A stretch of DNA of 64,000 bases from Formicarius rufipectus (taxonomy: Eukaryota > Chordata > Aves > Passeriformes > Formicariidae). Below, piece after piece: positions 24,263 through 36,000 of the stretch. A program made the translations under genes and the position numbers. The notes beneath the pieces are model-generated. The model made no database searches, had not been told where the DNA came from, and saw only the letters and a list, made by a program, of their open reading frames with translations. Location: positions 1 to 64,000 of the forward strand of contig VXAU01000753.1 of assembly GCA_013399695.1 (NCBI GenBank), read 5' to 3'. Numbering within the stretch: position 1 is the stretch's first letter; each line of letters begins with the position of its first letter.

Positions 24263-26450
24263 CCCCTTTTGTGTACACCTCCTGGCACTGCATGCTTCGC
24301 TTTTCACCTTGGAAACTGTTTCTCTAAGGAGACACTAGGGAGATCCAAGTTCAAGTCCTCTCTCTGCACAGTTCAGACTCAAAGTTCTGACATTTTAAGG
24401 AGCTACACTGTCTGGCTGTGCATATGCATGTGTGCACACATCAGTCAGTTTATAACCCTCTTCTGTCATGTCACACCCTGGTTTTCCTCCTCATCCTAAG
24501 AAAACAAATAAACTCATGCAAAATTTCTGCTTCTTAGGAATACCCCATTAAAAAAAAAATAAAATTCTTGACTTGTACTCATTTATAGATGTAAAGTGTA
24601 ATAGAAAAATCTCTTATGGAGCCATAGCCTTCTAATCCCCACTATTAAGATCTTACCTCCAAGAAAATCCTTTTGCACACATGTGCTATTAAAAACTATT
24701 GCTGCATGTTACCACCTCCAAATGCACATTAAGAAAACAATGTTTAATTCAAATCATGCACATGGGAAAAAAAAGCACTAACTATTCTTTAAAAAAAAAA
24801 AAAAAGGAAAAAAGGTAAAGCTGCTTAACAATTTGATTATTCAACCATTATATGAAAAAAAAAGGGAAAAATAAAACAAGGCATGCAGCTAAATGTTACT
24901 TTTAATTTGCTATTTGATAGACCTATTCTCTATCTGTGTTCTGTTACCAAGGTATTGTACCAAAGATGTCAGTGTTGATCAGCTTCCAATCATCAATGGC
25001 AATTATTGAAATAGCATTCTGGTATGAATGTGATTTTCTGCCTTTGGCTGGAATACACCACTGATTTACAGAAAAGCAATAAAAAATTAAAAGTGAGCCC
25101 TGACTGAGGGATAAACCTTCAAGAAAAAATTTTATTTCTGATACAAGGTAATAAACATTTTACACTGTTTCTTGCATACTTACTGTCTTCTGGCAAAAAT
25201 AAAATTCCCATGCCAATATGCTATGAGCATGCTCACGTAATGTTCAAAGGAAGCTTTTCTCTAAAAATTATGAGATATGGATTGAAGGCTTAAATTGCAC
25301 AGACCTGGCTTGTCTTGGTCATTTTGAAAGTCCTATAGATCTGAACAAGCAGCATTATAATAGATTTCTAAAGAAATATTTCAAATACCTTAAGACAAGG
25401 AAGAAGAGAGACATTTTCAAAGCATTCTTTTAGTCTGTGTTACAAGACTCTATAGAGAAGAAAATATTTTCTTAGTGAATACTCTGGCACTCCTTTATGA
25501 AATTTTTCAAGGTTATTGGAATAATCTTTGACTAATCACACTTTGAGCAATGCATACTAAATCTGTTTTTAAAGCTGCTGAGTGAGTCCCACTGTGTCAG
25601 AAACAGAATGTGTCCACTCATCCTGCCTCTGTCATCTTGGAGGAAGCCTGAGAGCAAATACTCCTCTGGAGGGAGCCCCTCAGGACTAAGGAAGATCCAG
25701 GCTGCAACTTTTTTTTTTCCTCCCATAGCAACATGCAAACAGCAGGAGAGTTTATAATGTGCCTTCTTTATGGAAATATGACTAATGACAAAGAAAGTTT
25801 GACATTCCCATGTACAGATATCTGCATTTCTATTCCACCTTATATATTATGTGAAATATTTAAATCATTATTATTTAAATAACTTCCAAATGACTTGATA
25901 TTTAAATTTCAAAATTACCACACAGCACCTTTTAAACCACTGGGAATATTTTGCAGAAAAAACCCCAAATCTATCCCCATTCTCTTCTCCTCAACCACAA
26001 ATAAAATATATCTTTTTGTAGTGGAAGAGCTTTTCCAGCTAGAGAGGAATTCAGGCAATAGTTACTTAGTGGATTGGTGGCTGCATTGCATAGTGTAAAA
26101 CATAAAGAAATAAGTAGCAACCCATTTAGAAAGTCTTTGGCTACATCAAAGACGATAAGAAAAGAAGAGGCCATCATTACCAGACTAATGAGATAACTTT
26201 ATAACATTACACTTAAGTTTGTAACCTTCCCTCCACAATCTAAAGCTGAGTTTATGAAAGAGGAATTAGTCCCATTTTAAAAATGGTTTGTATGTTAATG
26301 TAGACAAAATTGGAATGCAGGTCTACTAACTAAATGCTTTCTATATATAGAACAAAAGGCATTTGCCTTGACATTCCCTAATTATCATTACTGCAAATTC
26401 TAAAACTGTTTAAGTTTTGCTCATGAAGAAAGAAAGCAGAAGAATCTTAC
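24263..26450. other. Non-coding DNA, no gene firmly supported
   Basis: Contains poly-A runs near 24791-24805 and 24855-24863. The 68-codon minus frame at 25532-25738 covers a less AT-rich block, but the sequence upstream of it on the minus strand is purine-rich, so there is no good splice acceptor there. Confidence 0.5.
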
Positions 26451-26511
26451 CTACAAAGACTTCCAGAAAACAGCTGGTTAAACACAGTTCAATTTTATGA
26501 AAAGAAAAATA
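26451..26511 (-). other. Weak candidate 61-bp exon (minus strand)
   Basis: On the minus strand, ACTATCTTTCAG precedes 61 bases followed by GTAAGATT, a strong 5' splice site. The frame that would continue the phase-0 end of the exon at 27038-27134 stays open through these 61 bases, giving 20 codons plus one base. Against it, the codons are AT-rich (TTT, TCT, ATT, TTA) and the peptide is an unremarkable F-, S- and L-rich string. It may be a cryptic splice pair. Confidence 0.2.
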
Positions 26512-27037
26512 CTGAAAGATAGTACTGACCATTGTTATATACCTATATCTTTTTAATAAAAAGGACGCATGCTGAAGCACAGTTTCAACAAGTAACATAA
26601 ACCAGAATTTTCAAATATTATAAATGCTAACAATGTTATTGCATCCTCATTGGTCCCACACTAGAAAAAATATACAAGCAGCAAACAATCAGCAATTGTT
26701 GAAGAGTGTAATATGGTACTAGTAAAAATAATGCAGCACAGCAACAAGTTCACTGGAGTGCTCCTTTAACACACGACATGCTAGACGTACAGCTGTTTAT
26801 CTTGGGGATAAAAAAAAAAAAAAAGAAAAAACCCAAACAAAAGAGGGCATAAAGACTTTTGAAAGGATCTCCTCAGTATTAAATAATATGCAAAGTATTG
26901 AAAGACTCTTGCATGAAATCAGCAATAGCACTACATCGTTTTTCATGGTATTTAAAAAAGCTAAGCAGACACACGACAGGATGACAGCAGGCAGCTTGCA
27001 GGAGACATAAGGCTTTATATTCCCACTAGGAACGTAC
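26512..27037. other. Intron-like DNA, with an A-rich tract at 26809-26840
   Basis: No repeat body recognised. The A-rich run with AAACCC interruptions is another member of the A/C tract set. On the minus strand this would be intron downstream of the candidate exon at 27038. Confidence 0.5.
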
Positions 27038-27134
27038 CTTCTCTGCTTTTGCTTTCCTGGCGTTATGCACAAACCTGCGTCCCAGCTTCTTGGCATACCA
27101 GATAGAGGCAAACATTGTAGTGATGAAGATTTGT
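27038..27134 (-). CDS. Internal coding exon of an unrecognised gene (minus strand)
   Basis: This is the best protein-coding signal in the window. On the minus strand a T-rich tract and GTGCTGCATATTCAG form a normal 3' splice site. 97 bases follow, then AAG|GTACGT, a good 5' splice site. One frame (one base, then 32 codons) is open and uses typical vertebrate codons (ATC, GCC, CTG, GTG, AAG, AGG). It reads QIFITTMFASIWY, then KKLGRRFVHNARKAK, then AEK. The peptide has a short hydrophobic-aromatic stretch followed by a strongly basic stretch, like a membrane-proximal cytoplasmic segment or a basic helix. Two CpGs survive in a CpG-poor background. An ATG at 27115-27113 has A at -3, so translation could also begin here and give 26 codons in this exon. 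The exon ends in phase 0. I do not recognise the family. A second frame, offset by one base, is also open for 128 codons (26797-27183) but looks less protein-like. Confidence 0.55.
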
Positions 27135-27147
27135 CTGAATATGCAGC

Positions 27148-27188
27148 ACACAAAAAAACCTCAAACCAAAAAAAAAAAAACACAAAAC
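27148..27188 (+). repeat. A-rich tract next to the candidate exon
   Basis: A7CC and A13 blocks. On the minus strand it is the T-rich part of the polypyrimidine region just upstream of the exon acceptor at 27134, so it may contribute to splice-site strength. Confidence 0.8.
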
Positions 27189-27275
27189 TTCCCCCACAAC
27201 TGAGATAGAGATCTAATGCTGGTTAAGGTCTCAACTATGCTGTTGCTTTGTCAGGTTCTCTCATGCTGCCTTCTG

Positions 27276-27310
27276 AAAAAAAAAAAAAAAAACAAAACAA
27301 AAAACAAACC
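27276..27310 (+). repeat. Poly-A/AAAAC tract
   Basis: About 17 A followed by CAAAACAAAAAACAAACC. It lies in the presumed intron between two candidate minus-strand exons. Confidence 0.85.
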
Positions 27311-27500
27311 ACCCAGTGTGGCCAGTCTGCAGGTGTATTTACATACTGCCAGCAGGAAGTCCAGGGTGAAGCATCTTTGCATCCAGCTCACATCCAGTCT
27401 GCTAAGTGCCTGTCTGCAGTTCTTTAGCACTGTCACCACAAACTACATATGTGTCAGTATGAAAGGAAGCTGCAGTAAACTACTGTAGCAGACAGCTCAC

Positions 27501-27597
27501 CTCCTCTTCTCCTGTTCTGAAATTTAACTCCTTGGTTCTCTTCGATGTGCCAGCATGCAACAGAAGCAGCAGCAGTTCCAATATGAGATACTCAGTA
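27501..27597 (-). other. Candidate 97-bp exon, coding or 5' UTR (minus strand)
   Basis: On the minus strand, CCCCTTGCTTTTCTGCAG is a strong 3' splice site and GAGGAG|GTGAGCTG a strong 5' splice site. They bound 97 bases only about 370 bases upstream of the exon at 27038-27134. Only one of its three frames is fully open, and that frame (containing a CTGCTGCTGCTT leucine run) ends in phase 0. Joined to the next exon it would enter a frame that stops at a TAA before that exon's donor. The frame that fits the next exon's good frame has a TAA inside this exon. If real, it is therefore best read as a 5' UTR exon or part of a non-coding transcript. Confidence 0.35.
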
Positions 27598-27767
27598 CTG
27601 CAGAAAAGCAAGGGGTACAGAACTGCCAAAAATGGAAATATGTATTAACTATTAAGGTGAAGGAACAGGTGGTTTTTTATGTGGTTCAGTGCAATTAAGA
27701 TATGAAAGGAAAATTGATTTTACTTTGTTCTCGCGGTTTGGGATCCATTCAGAGATATTTTTGTTAC

Positions 27768-27870
27768 CTAGTTTCAGTTCGCAACAGACAGGCATCATAG
27801 CTGCTCAGTTCACTTGCTGATGTCACACATGCTTTGCTGAAGGATTTAAGTCTCAATCAAGGGTTTCTCT
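27768..27870 (-). other. Possible first or upstream exon with upstream ORF (minus strand)
   Basis: The 3' boundary is suggested by GAAACTAG|GTAACA on the minus strand, and the 5' end is not defined. ATGATG at 27798-27793 opens ten codons and one base before the donor. Spliced to the 97-base exon at 27501-27597 it would give a 34-codon frame, rich in cysteine (seven Cys, including CCC and CC groups) and ending in TAA, which would be an upstream ORF ahead of the ATG at 27115. TGTGACATCA, a CRE/AP-1-like core, lies just upstream of that ATGATG. A CpG-bearing TCGCGG lies inside the following intron. All of this rests on splice motifs alone. Confidence 0.22.
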
Positions 27871-30800
27871 TTTTCTTTGATGAGATAGAAACCTGGCAGA
27901 TTTTTTTTTCTCCCCAAATTCCAAACTTCTCTCCTACCTAAGCATGGTTTCTCCTCTTCCTTTAATTGCAAGCTATTCTGCATTAGGTGTTGAGAAGTGC
28001 CTTTGAACACCTATTTTTTGCAGCAAAACAGCAACGAACTATTTTTTTTTCTGTCACATACTTCAGCTTTAACCCCTGCACTTCAATTATAATCCCTAAA
28101 CAATAAGCAGAATCATACTCTTTTGGCTCCAGACATGAGAACCAGATGTTCCTCCCAGTCAGACACAGTATCAAAGCTGTAACCTTTGAGGGTTTATAGC
28201 TATGTATTGTATTCTATAGTACTTGTATTATAGGACAAATCCTGCCCAACACCTTCCCACCTACAACTGTGGAGATCCCAACACCACTGTCCAGTATGCA
28301 GGATTGCACTTGGGATGCACACATGCAAGAATAATTTCTGCTTTGCTCTTCTGTGGTAAAGAGGAAACCAAAATTAATAGATGTTTGGTTAAAGGAAATA
28401 TGATCATAGCAATTTAGTGTAGGGTTCTTGGGGCCAAGGAAACACTTTTTCTCCCCCAGGATTTTCAGAGAATGGCTGAAACTATTTTCTCCAGGGTACC
28501 TGAAATCAAAAGGGAAAATATTCTACTCCCACTTATAACTTACACAGAACATCCAAGTTACTGTAGCTGAACGGCACTGCCCAAGCTTTGAGCCTTTAGG
28601 CATATGCTGCTCAATTTTTTTTAAGATTATATAGAGTTCAAAGAACTCTTCAACACATTTTAAAATGATAAGTTGGTTAACTAAATTGAAATTTTTAGAT
28701 AGTCAGGTTTTTTTGCCAAGGTAACTCCAAGGCATATGTTTGGCTTTCACTTGACATCTAAAACCTCCTGACAAAATATTTGGTAACTGGGGAGATTTTT
28801 GGGAAGAAAATTTTTTCTAATTACTTCCAATTCAGATATTTAGTTGGTCTTGGCAGTCAGAAAGTTTTAAGCCCTTAAGATAGAGTAAAATCATGTCTTA
28901 TCTGGAGTATGATTGCTATAGCTATCTGTCCAGAACATCACTCCAACTTTGAACTCTAGGGTGATAGTCAAATGGATTCTCCAAGCTGAGAAAACCTTTA
29001 TTGTGCCATGCAGCAGCCCTACAACATTCTCCATACTTGTGGGGTAATGGAGTGTCAGATAATAGAGGGAAGGGAAGATGAGATGGAAGAAAGACAGCCT
29101 GAAAAATTTAGGAAAAAGCCAGATTTGTTTCTAGCTGGGATATCACTAAGGAAACAGAGATTGGGGAGGGGGGCTTGGGGGTGGTGTAAAGTACAGAAAA
29201 GAAGAAGCAACATCATTACACAGCTTAAACAACCCTATAAATGTTAAAGGAACAGGAAAAAAAAAATCTTAGACAGTATATGCATAAACAGTAGAACAGT
29301 TCTCCCACTCTGCTCCCATGTTTTTATGAAGAGAATAAGCATAATTTGAAATCATTGCACTACAACCAAAAAAGGGTACATTCTCCCAAGCAACTATTTA
29401 TATAGTCTTATGTATATTCAAAAGCTGAGAAAATTGAAGGAAACACTCATTAAACAATAAAATCCCATTTTTATGACTTTTATCATCAACATTAGCAGCT
29501 TTAGTGAACTATTTATTCAGGAAAAATAGGGAGTAATAAAAAGCCACAATTCATCCCACTTAAAGGAAAAAAAAATAGAATACATTGTTCATTTAAGAAA
29601 TAATGACAAAGCAATAGGGAGGTAATTTTCTCCACCCACTGAAAATGTTAGATCAGAAAGAATAAATCTTGCCAAATACCTAATTCTGATTCTAATCAGA
29701 AAGGCAGTTTAACTATTTGCATGCATTTGCAGATGTATCCAAATGCCCAAGTATAGCTATGGCCAGACTATGAGCCATTTCCTTACAGCTCCATCACACA
29801 GCAGTCTGCCATACATTGCCAGGAGCACGTTTATTAGGTCTGTACTGGTACCAAGGGATTTTATGATTATGAATATTTTACTGTAACCATAATGAAGGCT
29901 GCATTTTACACAAGTGCTACAAGCTGAGCTGCTTTAGAAGAATAGGAACTCCCAGCTGCTGTCTGCTCACAGGAGTAATATGTACTTTAGCTTGCTCACT
30001 GAAGTGCTACATTACAAGGACCGAGAGATGCATGCCATTGAGCAACAATATTATCACAGACAAGAGACAATCAGTTAAGAGCAGATTTTACCAGGAGCTT
30101 CTTACTGCAAATGAGTGGGTGCTTTTCAGTAAACCAAACCACATCTGAACTATACATTAAATGCCATTCTTATGCCTCTATGAGAAGAGCTGGTCTTACC
30201 ACAAGTGGACACATGAGTATAAGCACAAAGCAAGTACGCTGTTGAATTCTATTATTTTCATGACATGACTACCCAACAACGCAACCAATGGCAATTGATG
30301 CTCAGTACTGAAACAGATGGTTGTTTCAAACACCTTGCCAACTGTTTGTATGCACTGAGCATCACCAGTATTTCTGACAGTTTGTCTCCTTTTTCAATTT
30401 TAATGTCGCTGTTTTACTTGAGCAGCACATGGGAAGAAGTGCAGCTTAGCTTTAGACAGGGCATTAATTTTCTCTTGTTAAGGGATAACTTCTCACAGCA
30501 CACACGTGGGGAGTCAACCTCCCCCTCACACACCTGTAGTGAAGATAGATGTTAACTGTAGATTCTGTTTCTCTCCTACCTCTGTCTGAACATATATACA
30601 CAGTAGTCGTAAAATGTGATGACAGGGCCATTTAAAATACAAATACAGTTCAGTCATAAATAATGCCTTCCTTGTAAGAATGGGAAGATAGATAGAAAGA
30701 TTAGTCATTCAGAGTTTGCAGACATCTGTTTCCAGCAAAATGGACAGGAAACAGAACAAGTTAAAAATTAAATACTTAAGATAAAAAACACTTTGCTTCA

Positions 30801-31331
30801 ATGTTTATTTGTCAACATTCGATACAGCTGTGGGCATAGGAGCAGAGCTGTGGCTGAGAAACTAAGGTAGCTAGCTTTGTTTTTATTACTACTAGGCAAC
30901 AACAGATATTGATTTGACTGATGGTACAAACAACCATTTCCCATCCCCAGAACAATTAATTATCTTACACAGTTACATGATGCCAAGACATACTATTTAA
31001 TGACCAGAGTACTAGGAAAGACAGGAATCCAAGAGTCTGCTATTCCATGCAAAGATAGAAATTTCAGGCACTCAGACCTTATGATAGTTCAAGTAGATGG
31101 AAGACCCAATGTTTTGTAAAGACCTGATTTTTCACTCTTTCCTCTAAACAAAGGCAAATTGGACTTATATTTCTCATGTTAATGCAGCAGACAGTATTTG
31201 TATGGGAAACCCACTGCCACCCTTACAAAAGGGGTAGTTGCCAGAGTCAGCACCACCAAAATGTGTTCAGACTTTTCTTCTGGCCAGGGTAGAACCCACT
31301 CTGTTACCGATACAATACAGGTGAAAGATTG
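27871..31331. other. Non-coding DNA; upstream or intronic sequence, no repeat body seen
   Basis: No CR1 or gene recognised over 3.4 kb. A G-rich motif (G4, G6 and G5 runs) lies at 29162-29184 on the plus strand inside a purine-rich stretch from about 29040. Short random frames of 60-96 codons have no supporting features. Confidence 0.5.
29162..29184 (+). other. G-rich motif, possible G-quadruplex
   Basis: Runs of four, six and five G plus a final GG within 23 bases. A two-layer quadruplex is possible. A stable three-layer one would need the six-G run to serve twice, so this is weak. Confidence 0.4.
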
Positions 31332-31809
31332 CCATAGAATAGAATCACACAATCACAGAGGTTGGAACCATTAACCCACCACTGCTAAGTCCCTCTAAAC
31401 CACGCTCATATGCACCACACCTACACATATTGTAAATGCCTCCAGAGACGGTGACTCAATCACTTCCCTGGGACAGCCTGTTCAGATGCTTGACAATGAT
31501 TTCCATGAAGAATGTTTTTACTATTCAATTAAACACCCACTGGCACAACTTGAGGCTATTTCCTCTTGTCCTATCACTTGTTACCCAGGAGAAGAGACTG
31601 GACTCCACCTGGCTATAACCTCATTTCAGGTAGTTGTAGAAAGTGATAAGGTTCCCCTGAACCTCCTTTTCTTCAGGCTAAACAAAGCCATCTCCCTCAG
31701 ACTTGTGCTCCAGACCAAGCCACTCCTCCAGACATACTCAATCATCAAAGTCTTTCTTGTGAGGGACCCAAGAGTGAACATAGGATTCGAGGTGTGGTCT
31801 CACCAATGA
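31332..31809 (-). mobile_element. CR1 LINE, 0.48 kb 3' portion
   Basis: Minus-oriented CR1. The plus strand opens CATAGAATAGAATCACACAA and proceeds through CACTTCCCTGGGACAGCCTG, TTCAGATGCTTGACAATGAT, CTCTTGTCCTATCACTTGTT, GGAGAAGAGACTGGACTCCA and CAGGTAGTTGTAGAAAGTGA. It ends near GGTGTGGTCTCACCAATG. The 60- and 107-codon plus frames lie antisense to it and are shadows. It covers the 3' UTR and the post-RT end of ORF2, with many substitutions. Confidence 0.93.
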
Positions 31810-32057
31810 TGAGTATGTCACTTTCTACTTATGATATTTTCTGCCAGTTATGATGTTTCAGGGAAGACTTTTTTTTTAAATAATAATAAACTTTTAAAAT
31901 TTGACCACTTGGCCCTGAATCATAAAGATGAAACCTGGGTTAATTAAAAGCTAAATGCTTCCTTGGAATACTTAAGTCAATGGCAGGACTATGGTGCAAT
32001 GATTCTGAGAACAGTCACTTATCCTGATGAAGAAGTGTTGCAGAGAAGGGAAGGGGG
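31810..32057. other. Short non-coding stretch leading to a gap
   Basis: AT-rich for the first 200 bases, turning purine-rich (GAGAAGGGAAGGGGG) at the gap edge. Confidence 0.55.
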
Positions 32058-32115
32058 NNNNNNNNNNNNNNNNNNNNNNNNNNNNNNNNNNNNNNNNNNN
32101 NNNNNNNNNNNNNNN
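32058..32115. other. 58-base assembly gap in purine-rich sequence
   Basis: A run of 58 N with purine-rich sequence on both sides (GGGAAGGGGG before, GAACAGAAGATGCAGGAAGA after). A GA-rich simple repeat probably caused the break. The 142-codon frame that spans it depends on undetermined residues and should not be read as a gene. Confidence 0.97.
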
Positions 32116-32970
32116 GAACAGAAGATGCAGGAAGATGGGATAAAAATGGAAAAAGAAGAAGTGAAAATGAAGTGCCACATATTAAGGATGACAGAGGTCC
32201 ATGCTCTTCTCTTCCAATTTAAATTTTTCTACTCCCTTAATACTTCTTGTGCCAAATCTTTTCTCTTTAGATATAACAATTTCAGAAACCCAGATATGAC
32301 ATTACAAGTTTGCCCCAGGGCTAATTTCCCCTTAAAACACAAGATACTCCATGCATACATCTCCTCTGTCACTTTTTCTGATGTATGGTAGAACTATCTT
32401 CTAGCAGAGGGCATGAAGAATTTCATACACAATGTTACAGGACTGCAAAGCAGTTGAGAAATAAAATGCAAGCATTTTCTCTTGTGGCTCTCCCTAAAAA
32501 TGTGAGGCCCCAAATATTGTGTGCCTGCACTGTGCCATTCAATTATCAGTGCTATTTTTCTACTCTTCTATTATTTGAAGGGATAGATGGCACTCAACCT
32601 GCTATGTGTGGTGCAATGGGTCAAGAGAAGAGGGGATAAGGAGAAGTGCTACACAATTGGATGAAATACAGCTTGAACTATGGAAGGACAGTAAATGGAA
32701 ATAAAATAAGTGCTATGCTAAACACTGAGACTCAGCACATCCCTGCATATGGGGATTCTAGCACTTTACAGTATAATGGCATAACAGACAGTGTTTTATA
32801 TTGAGGCAGTTGTTGCTCCTCTTTTATTTGTTAAGTCTGAGAATGGAGAAAAACCTAATTACAGCACTTAATTTTGATTTTAAAAATTGATTTTCCACTC
32901 TAGGTTCTGCTGGTGCATAGGAAACTCCAGTGAGTCACAGAAGTAATATAACAACCATTAGCAGCCTTAG
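32116..32970. other. Non-coding DNA, nothing recognised
   Basis: Purine-rich for the first 60 bases, then ordinary AT-rich sequence. No repeat body or exon-like pattern is seen. Confidence 0.55.
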
Positions 32971-33018
32971 AAAAAAAAACAAACAAATAAGAAACAACTC
33001 AAAAACAAACAAAAAAAA
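32971..33018 (+). repeat. A-rich tract with AAAC units
   Basis: A9C, AAAC and AACAAAAAACAAAC-like units, about 48 bases, of the same type as the other plus-strand A/C tracts. Confidence 0.85.
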
Positions 33019-36000
33019 TCTTGAAAACTGCCACTTTATTTCCTATTAGTCCCTAGTTCAGCACAAAGTGCTTCCTACCTCACCTTTCTGATAGAAATTT
33101 TTAAATTTCCTCCTGCTATGTTAAGAAATCACAAGGAAAAGTGTGTACAAAATCCTCAGATGTGCAATTTCACTGTTCAGACTCGTATCAAATCAAAGCA
33201 CAGCGTATGTAGCACAGTTATGCATTTGCATGGCAAGCACTCCCATGGGAAATAATATAAACTACAAAATTTATCCTTGGGGAGGAAAAAAGATAAGAAA
33301 CCACAGACTGCAAGCAGTGCTTATGTGTGTCACCAGTACATTTTGTCAGGGACTTGCCAAGTATAATCCTGAACAGAACTGAATTCAGGGTGGAAACACT
33401 TATATTACATCTCTGAGTATATCCCTCGCATTCTGTAGCATTGTAAGTACAGGTTTGGTGTTTTTTTCCATTGTACCTATAAATAACTTCATGTGACTCT
33501 TATCTCTGTTTCATAAAGGGGTCAATTTAAGGCACAAAGGCATTGACTGAGAGCCTAAAATCTCCTCCATTCCAGTGCATGGCCAGAAGCAAGGCAAAGG
33601 TGGTGTGCACTCAGTGCAGTGCCAGTCATGGCACCCCTGACCACATACAGTGAGAAGCAGGAGGGCTCATAACAGCCATTTACCTCCCCACAAGGACCAC
33701 TGAGATACACACTTCCCATATGATTTTTTTTTTTTAAGAACAACAAGTGAGGCAGTGCCTTTAATGAGCTGTTCATCTCATTGCTGATCACAAAAAAAGT
33801 CCCCAAAACCATTGCAGGCACAAGCCTGGGAATATACATCATCCTATCTAAAACGTTATTTTATTCCTGGCTGATGACAAGCTGTCTTTTCTTTCAAAGA
33901 CATCCTTAAATCTCACTTTCACTTTATCAGCCCCAAGAGCAAAATTAAAAAGTCAGTTTCAGCAGAATCACTGCAAGTTATAGGCACTGTATCAGTGAAT
34001 CACATAGACTCCTTTGACCCAGCATAACTTAACAGTTTGAGGTGAGTGTGCCTAGCCCTTGTCCTTGTCCAAGCTCTCCAGAAAACCTTCATGCACAGGA
34101 AGCCAGGTTCCACTGAATTATGAAACATTAAAGAATCACAAGTGATGAGATCTAACAGGATAGCTATAAACTAACCTTATGCCACCACCTCCTTGCAGAC
34201 AGGCACACGTATACCTGTGTGGGCTGAACCCAGTCAGCAGCACATTTCTGAACAGCAGCAGAGTCCATATAGCCCGTGCATATAATTTTTTGACAGCTCA
34301 GAGGCCTGGAGTGTCTTTTTTTGCCTTTCCCAAGCCTCTGCCAGAGCAGCAGTTCCTCACTTTTCGCTGGGACTGTGTCTCCAGCCATAGTCTGCTGTTG
34401 GCTAGATGGTGCCCCAGCTGAGCAGTCCCTTCCTTCCAGGGGCTCCTGCTTGTCAGAGAACAACCCACATGTGCAGAACCAATGCAACAGAAAATGGCTT
34501 CTGCCAGTTTTCATTTCAGTTCTTGCTCTTCATCCCTGTCCTCAGCTTTTCTAGGCTGCAATCCTCACAGCTCATGGGAAGAGATCCTACAGTTCAACGG
34601 GAAGTTAAATAATTTCAGAGGCAAATTGTTAAGAACAACATTGCTGAACACTTCAGGTGCTGAGCAGTTTTAACAAAGCAATGTATTCCTGCTAAAATGC
34701 AAAAGAGAAGTTGTATGAAGGAAAAAACTTGTACCTAACTCCTCCAAATATTATATTCTACTACTAAGTATGATGGGTAGACCAATAGTCTTTATCCAGG
34801 ACTGCCTGCAATTCATGCTTCCTACAGACAGAGACAAGGAAGAAAGCTCCTTGCTTTTGGAACTCATCACATTTCTGTTGCTCAAGCAAAGCAAAGAGAG
34901 GACAGACCAAACCACAGCAGACAAGGCACCAGGTTTTCTCCCTTAATTCTGCTAAAATTCTTCTGCATGAGATTAATTACTCTTTGCAAGCCAGCTATTC
35001 AATCTCAAAATGAAAAGAGTAATGCTCTACTGCACTAGGATAGTCTAAAGATGAAAGTATTAACAAATGTGAAGTACTCTGATAGGAAGCATTATAGGAA
35101 GCAGAACAGCTTTACCCACACTGGATGATATAGATTCATATAGAATTATGCTAAAAGGTCTGTTAGAATCCATACCAAACCTGATTAAACAAATGTTTCA
35201 TTGTAATGTGACACATGAAAAGATCCATTTCAGCAGTAACAGTCATAAAGGGCAGTGTTATACCCATTTTGACCAAAAGAGAAAGGAACTGTAAAGGAAT
35301 ATGAGGTCAAGGACAAGAAGTTACTCCTCTTACACCTATGAGATCTTCAGAAGTAGAAAAAATGTTAAAATCTAACTTATAGATTTGTCTAACCTATTTC
35401 AGTTAATTAACTATATGTTAACAAAGGATAAGAGAACATTTGCCACAATGTTTTCTTAACCAATACCACTCAAGTGCAAGCCCAGTCCATTTTACTCCCA
35501 TCCCTTTGGAGGAACATGAGAAGCACAGTTGTGAAAGGAAATTTTTTCATTACAGAGGATTTTGGCACTTGGAAAGGCACAAGAAGAACTGAGACTGAAT
35601 ATAGTGAGATATACTTTGATGACAGACAGACTAGAGCTGATTAAAACATCCAGAAAAATTGTGATAGTTTTTTAGGACAACAACAAAAAATAGCATCTTT
35701 CCAAACACTTTGAAGTTTTTAAATCTCATCTGAGTGTTTCAAGAAAACAAACTTTTTGAGCTCCCTAACCAGTAGAAAATTGAGAAAGTGTTCCTTGAAA
35801 TTGTCAAAATATTTATCTTTCTTTTTCATCAAAAATCAGAACATTCCAGCCTCCTGCAGGGCTGTCAATACTGCTGTCTAAATTACATTTATATTTAACT
35901 TTCCCAGTCAACAGGTATTTTAAAAGTTTTTGTTCTGCACAACTCACTGAAAATACTTTCATTTGATTCATACATCCAGCACCTTCAAAGATTCTCCCAC

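Noticed and set aside
25532..25738. 68-codon minus-strand ORF that looked somewhat protein-like
   Set aside because: There is no polypyrimidine acceptor upstream (the flank is A/G-rich on the minus strand) and no recognisable family.
26797..27183. 128-codon minus-strand ORF covering the candidate exon in another frame
   Set aside because: It reads through both splice sites and a poly-T tract (an F-rich start). The frame one base away inside 27038-27134 has far better codon and residue composition.
29162..29184. G-quadruplex as a strong functional element
   Set aside because: Only three long G runs are present. A stable three-layer structure would need a fourth, so it is kept only as a weak feature.
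31963..32391. 142-codon plus-strand ORF
   Set aside because: It runs through 58 undetermined bases. The readable parts are purine-rich low complexity and ordinary AT-rich sequence.
34164..34514. 116-codon minus-strand ORF
   Set aside because: Several plus-strand frames are open over the same bases, which points to stop-poor composition rather than a gene.
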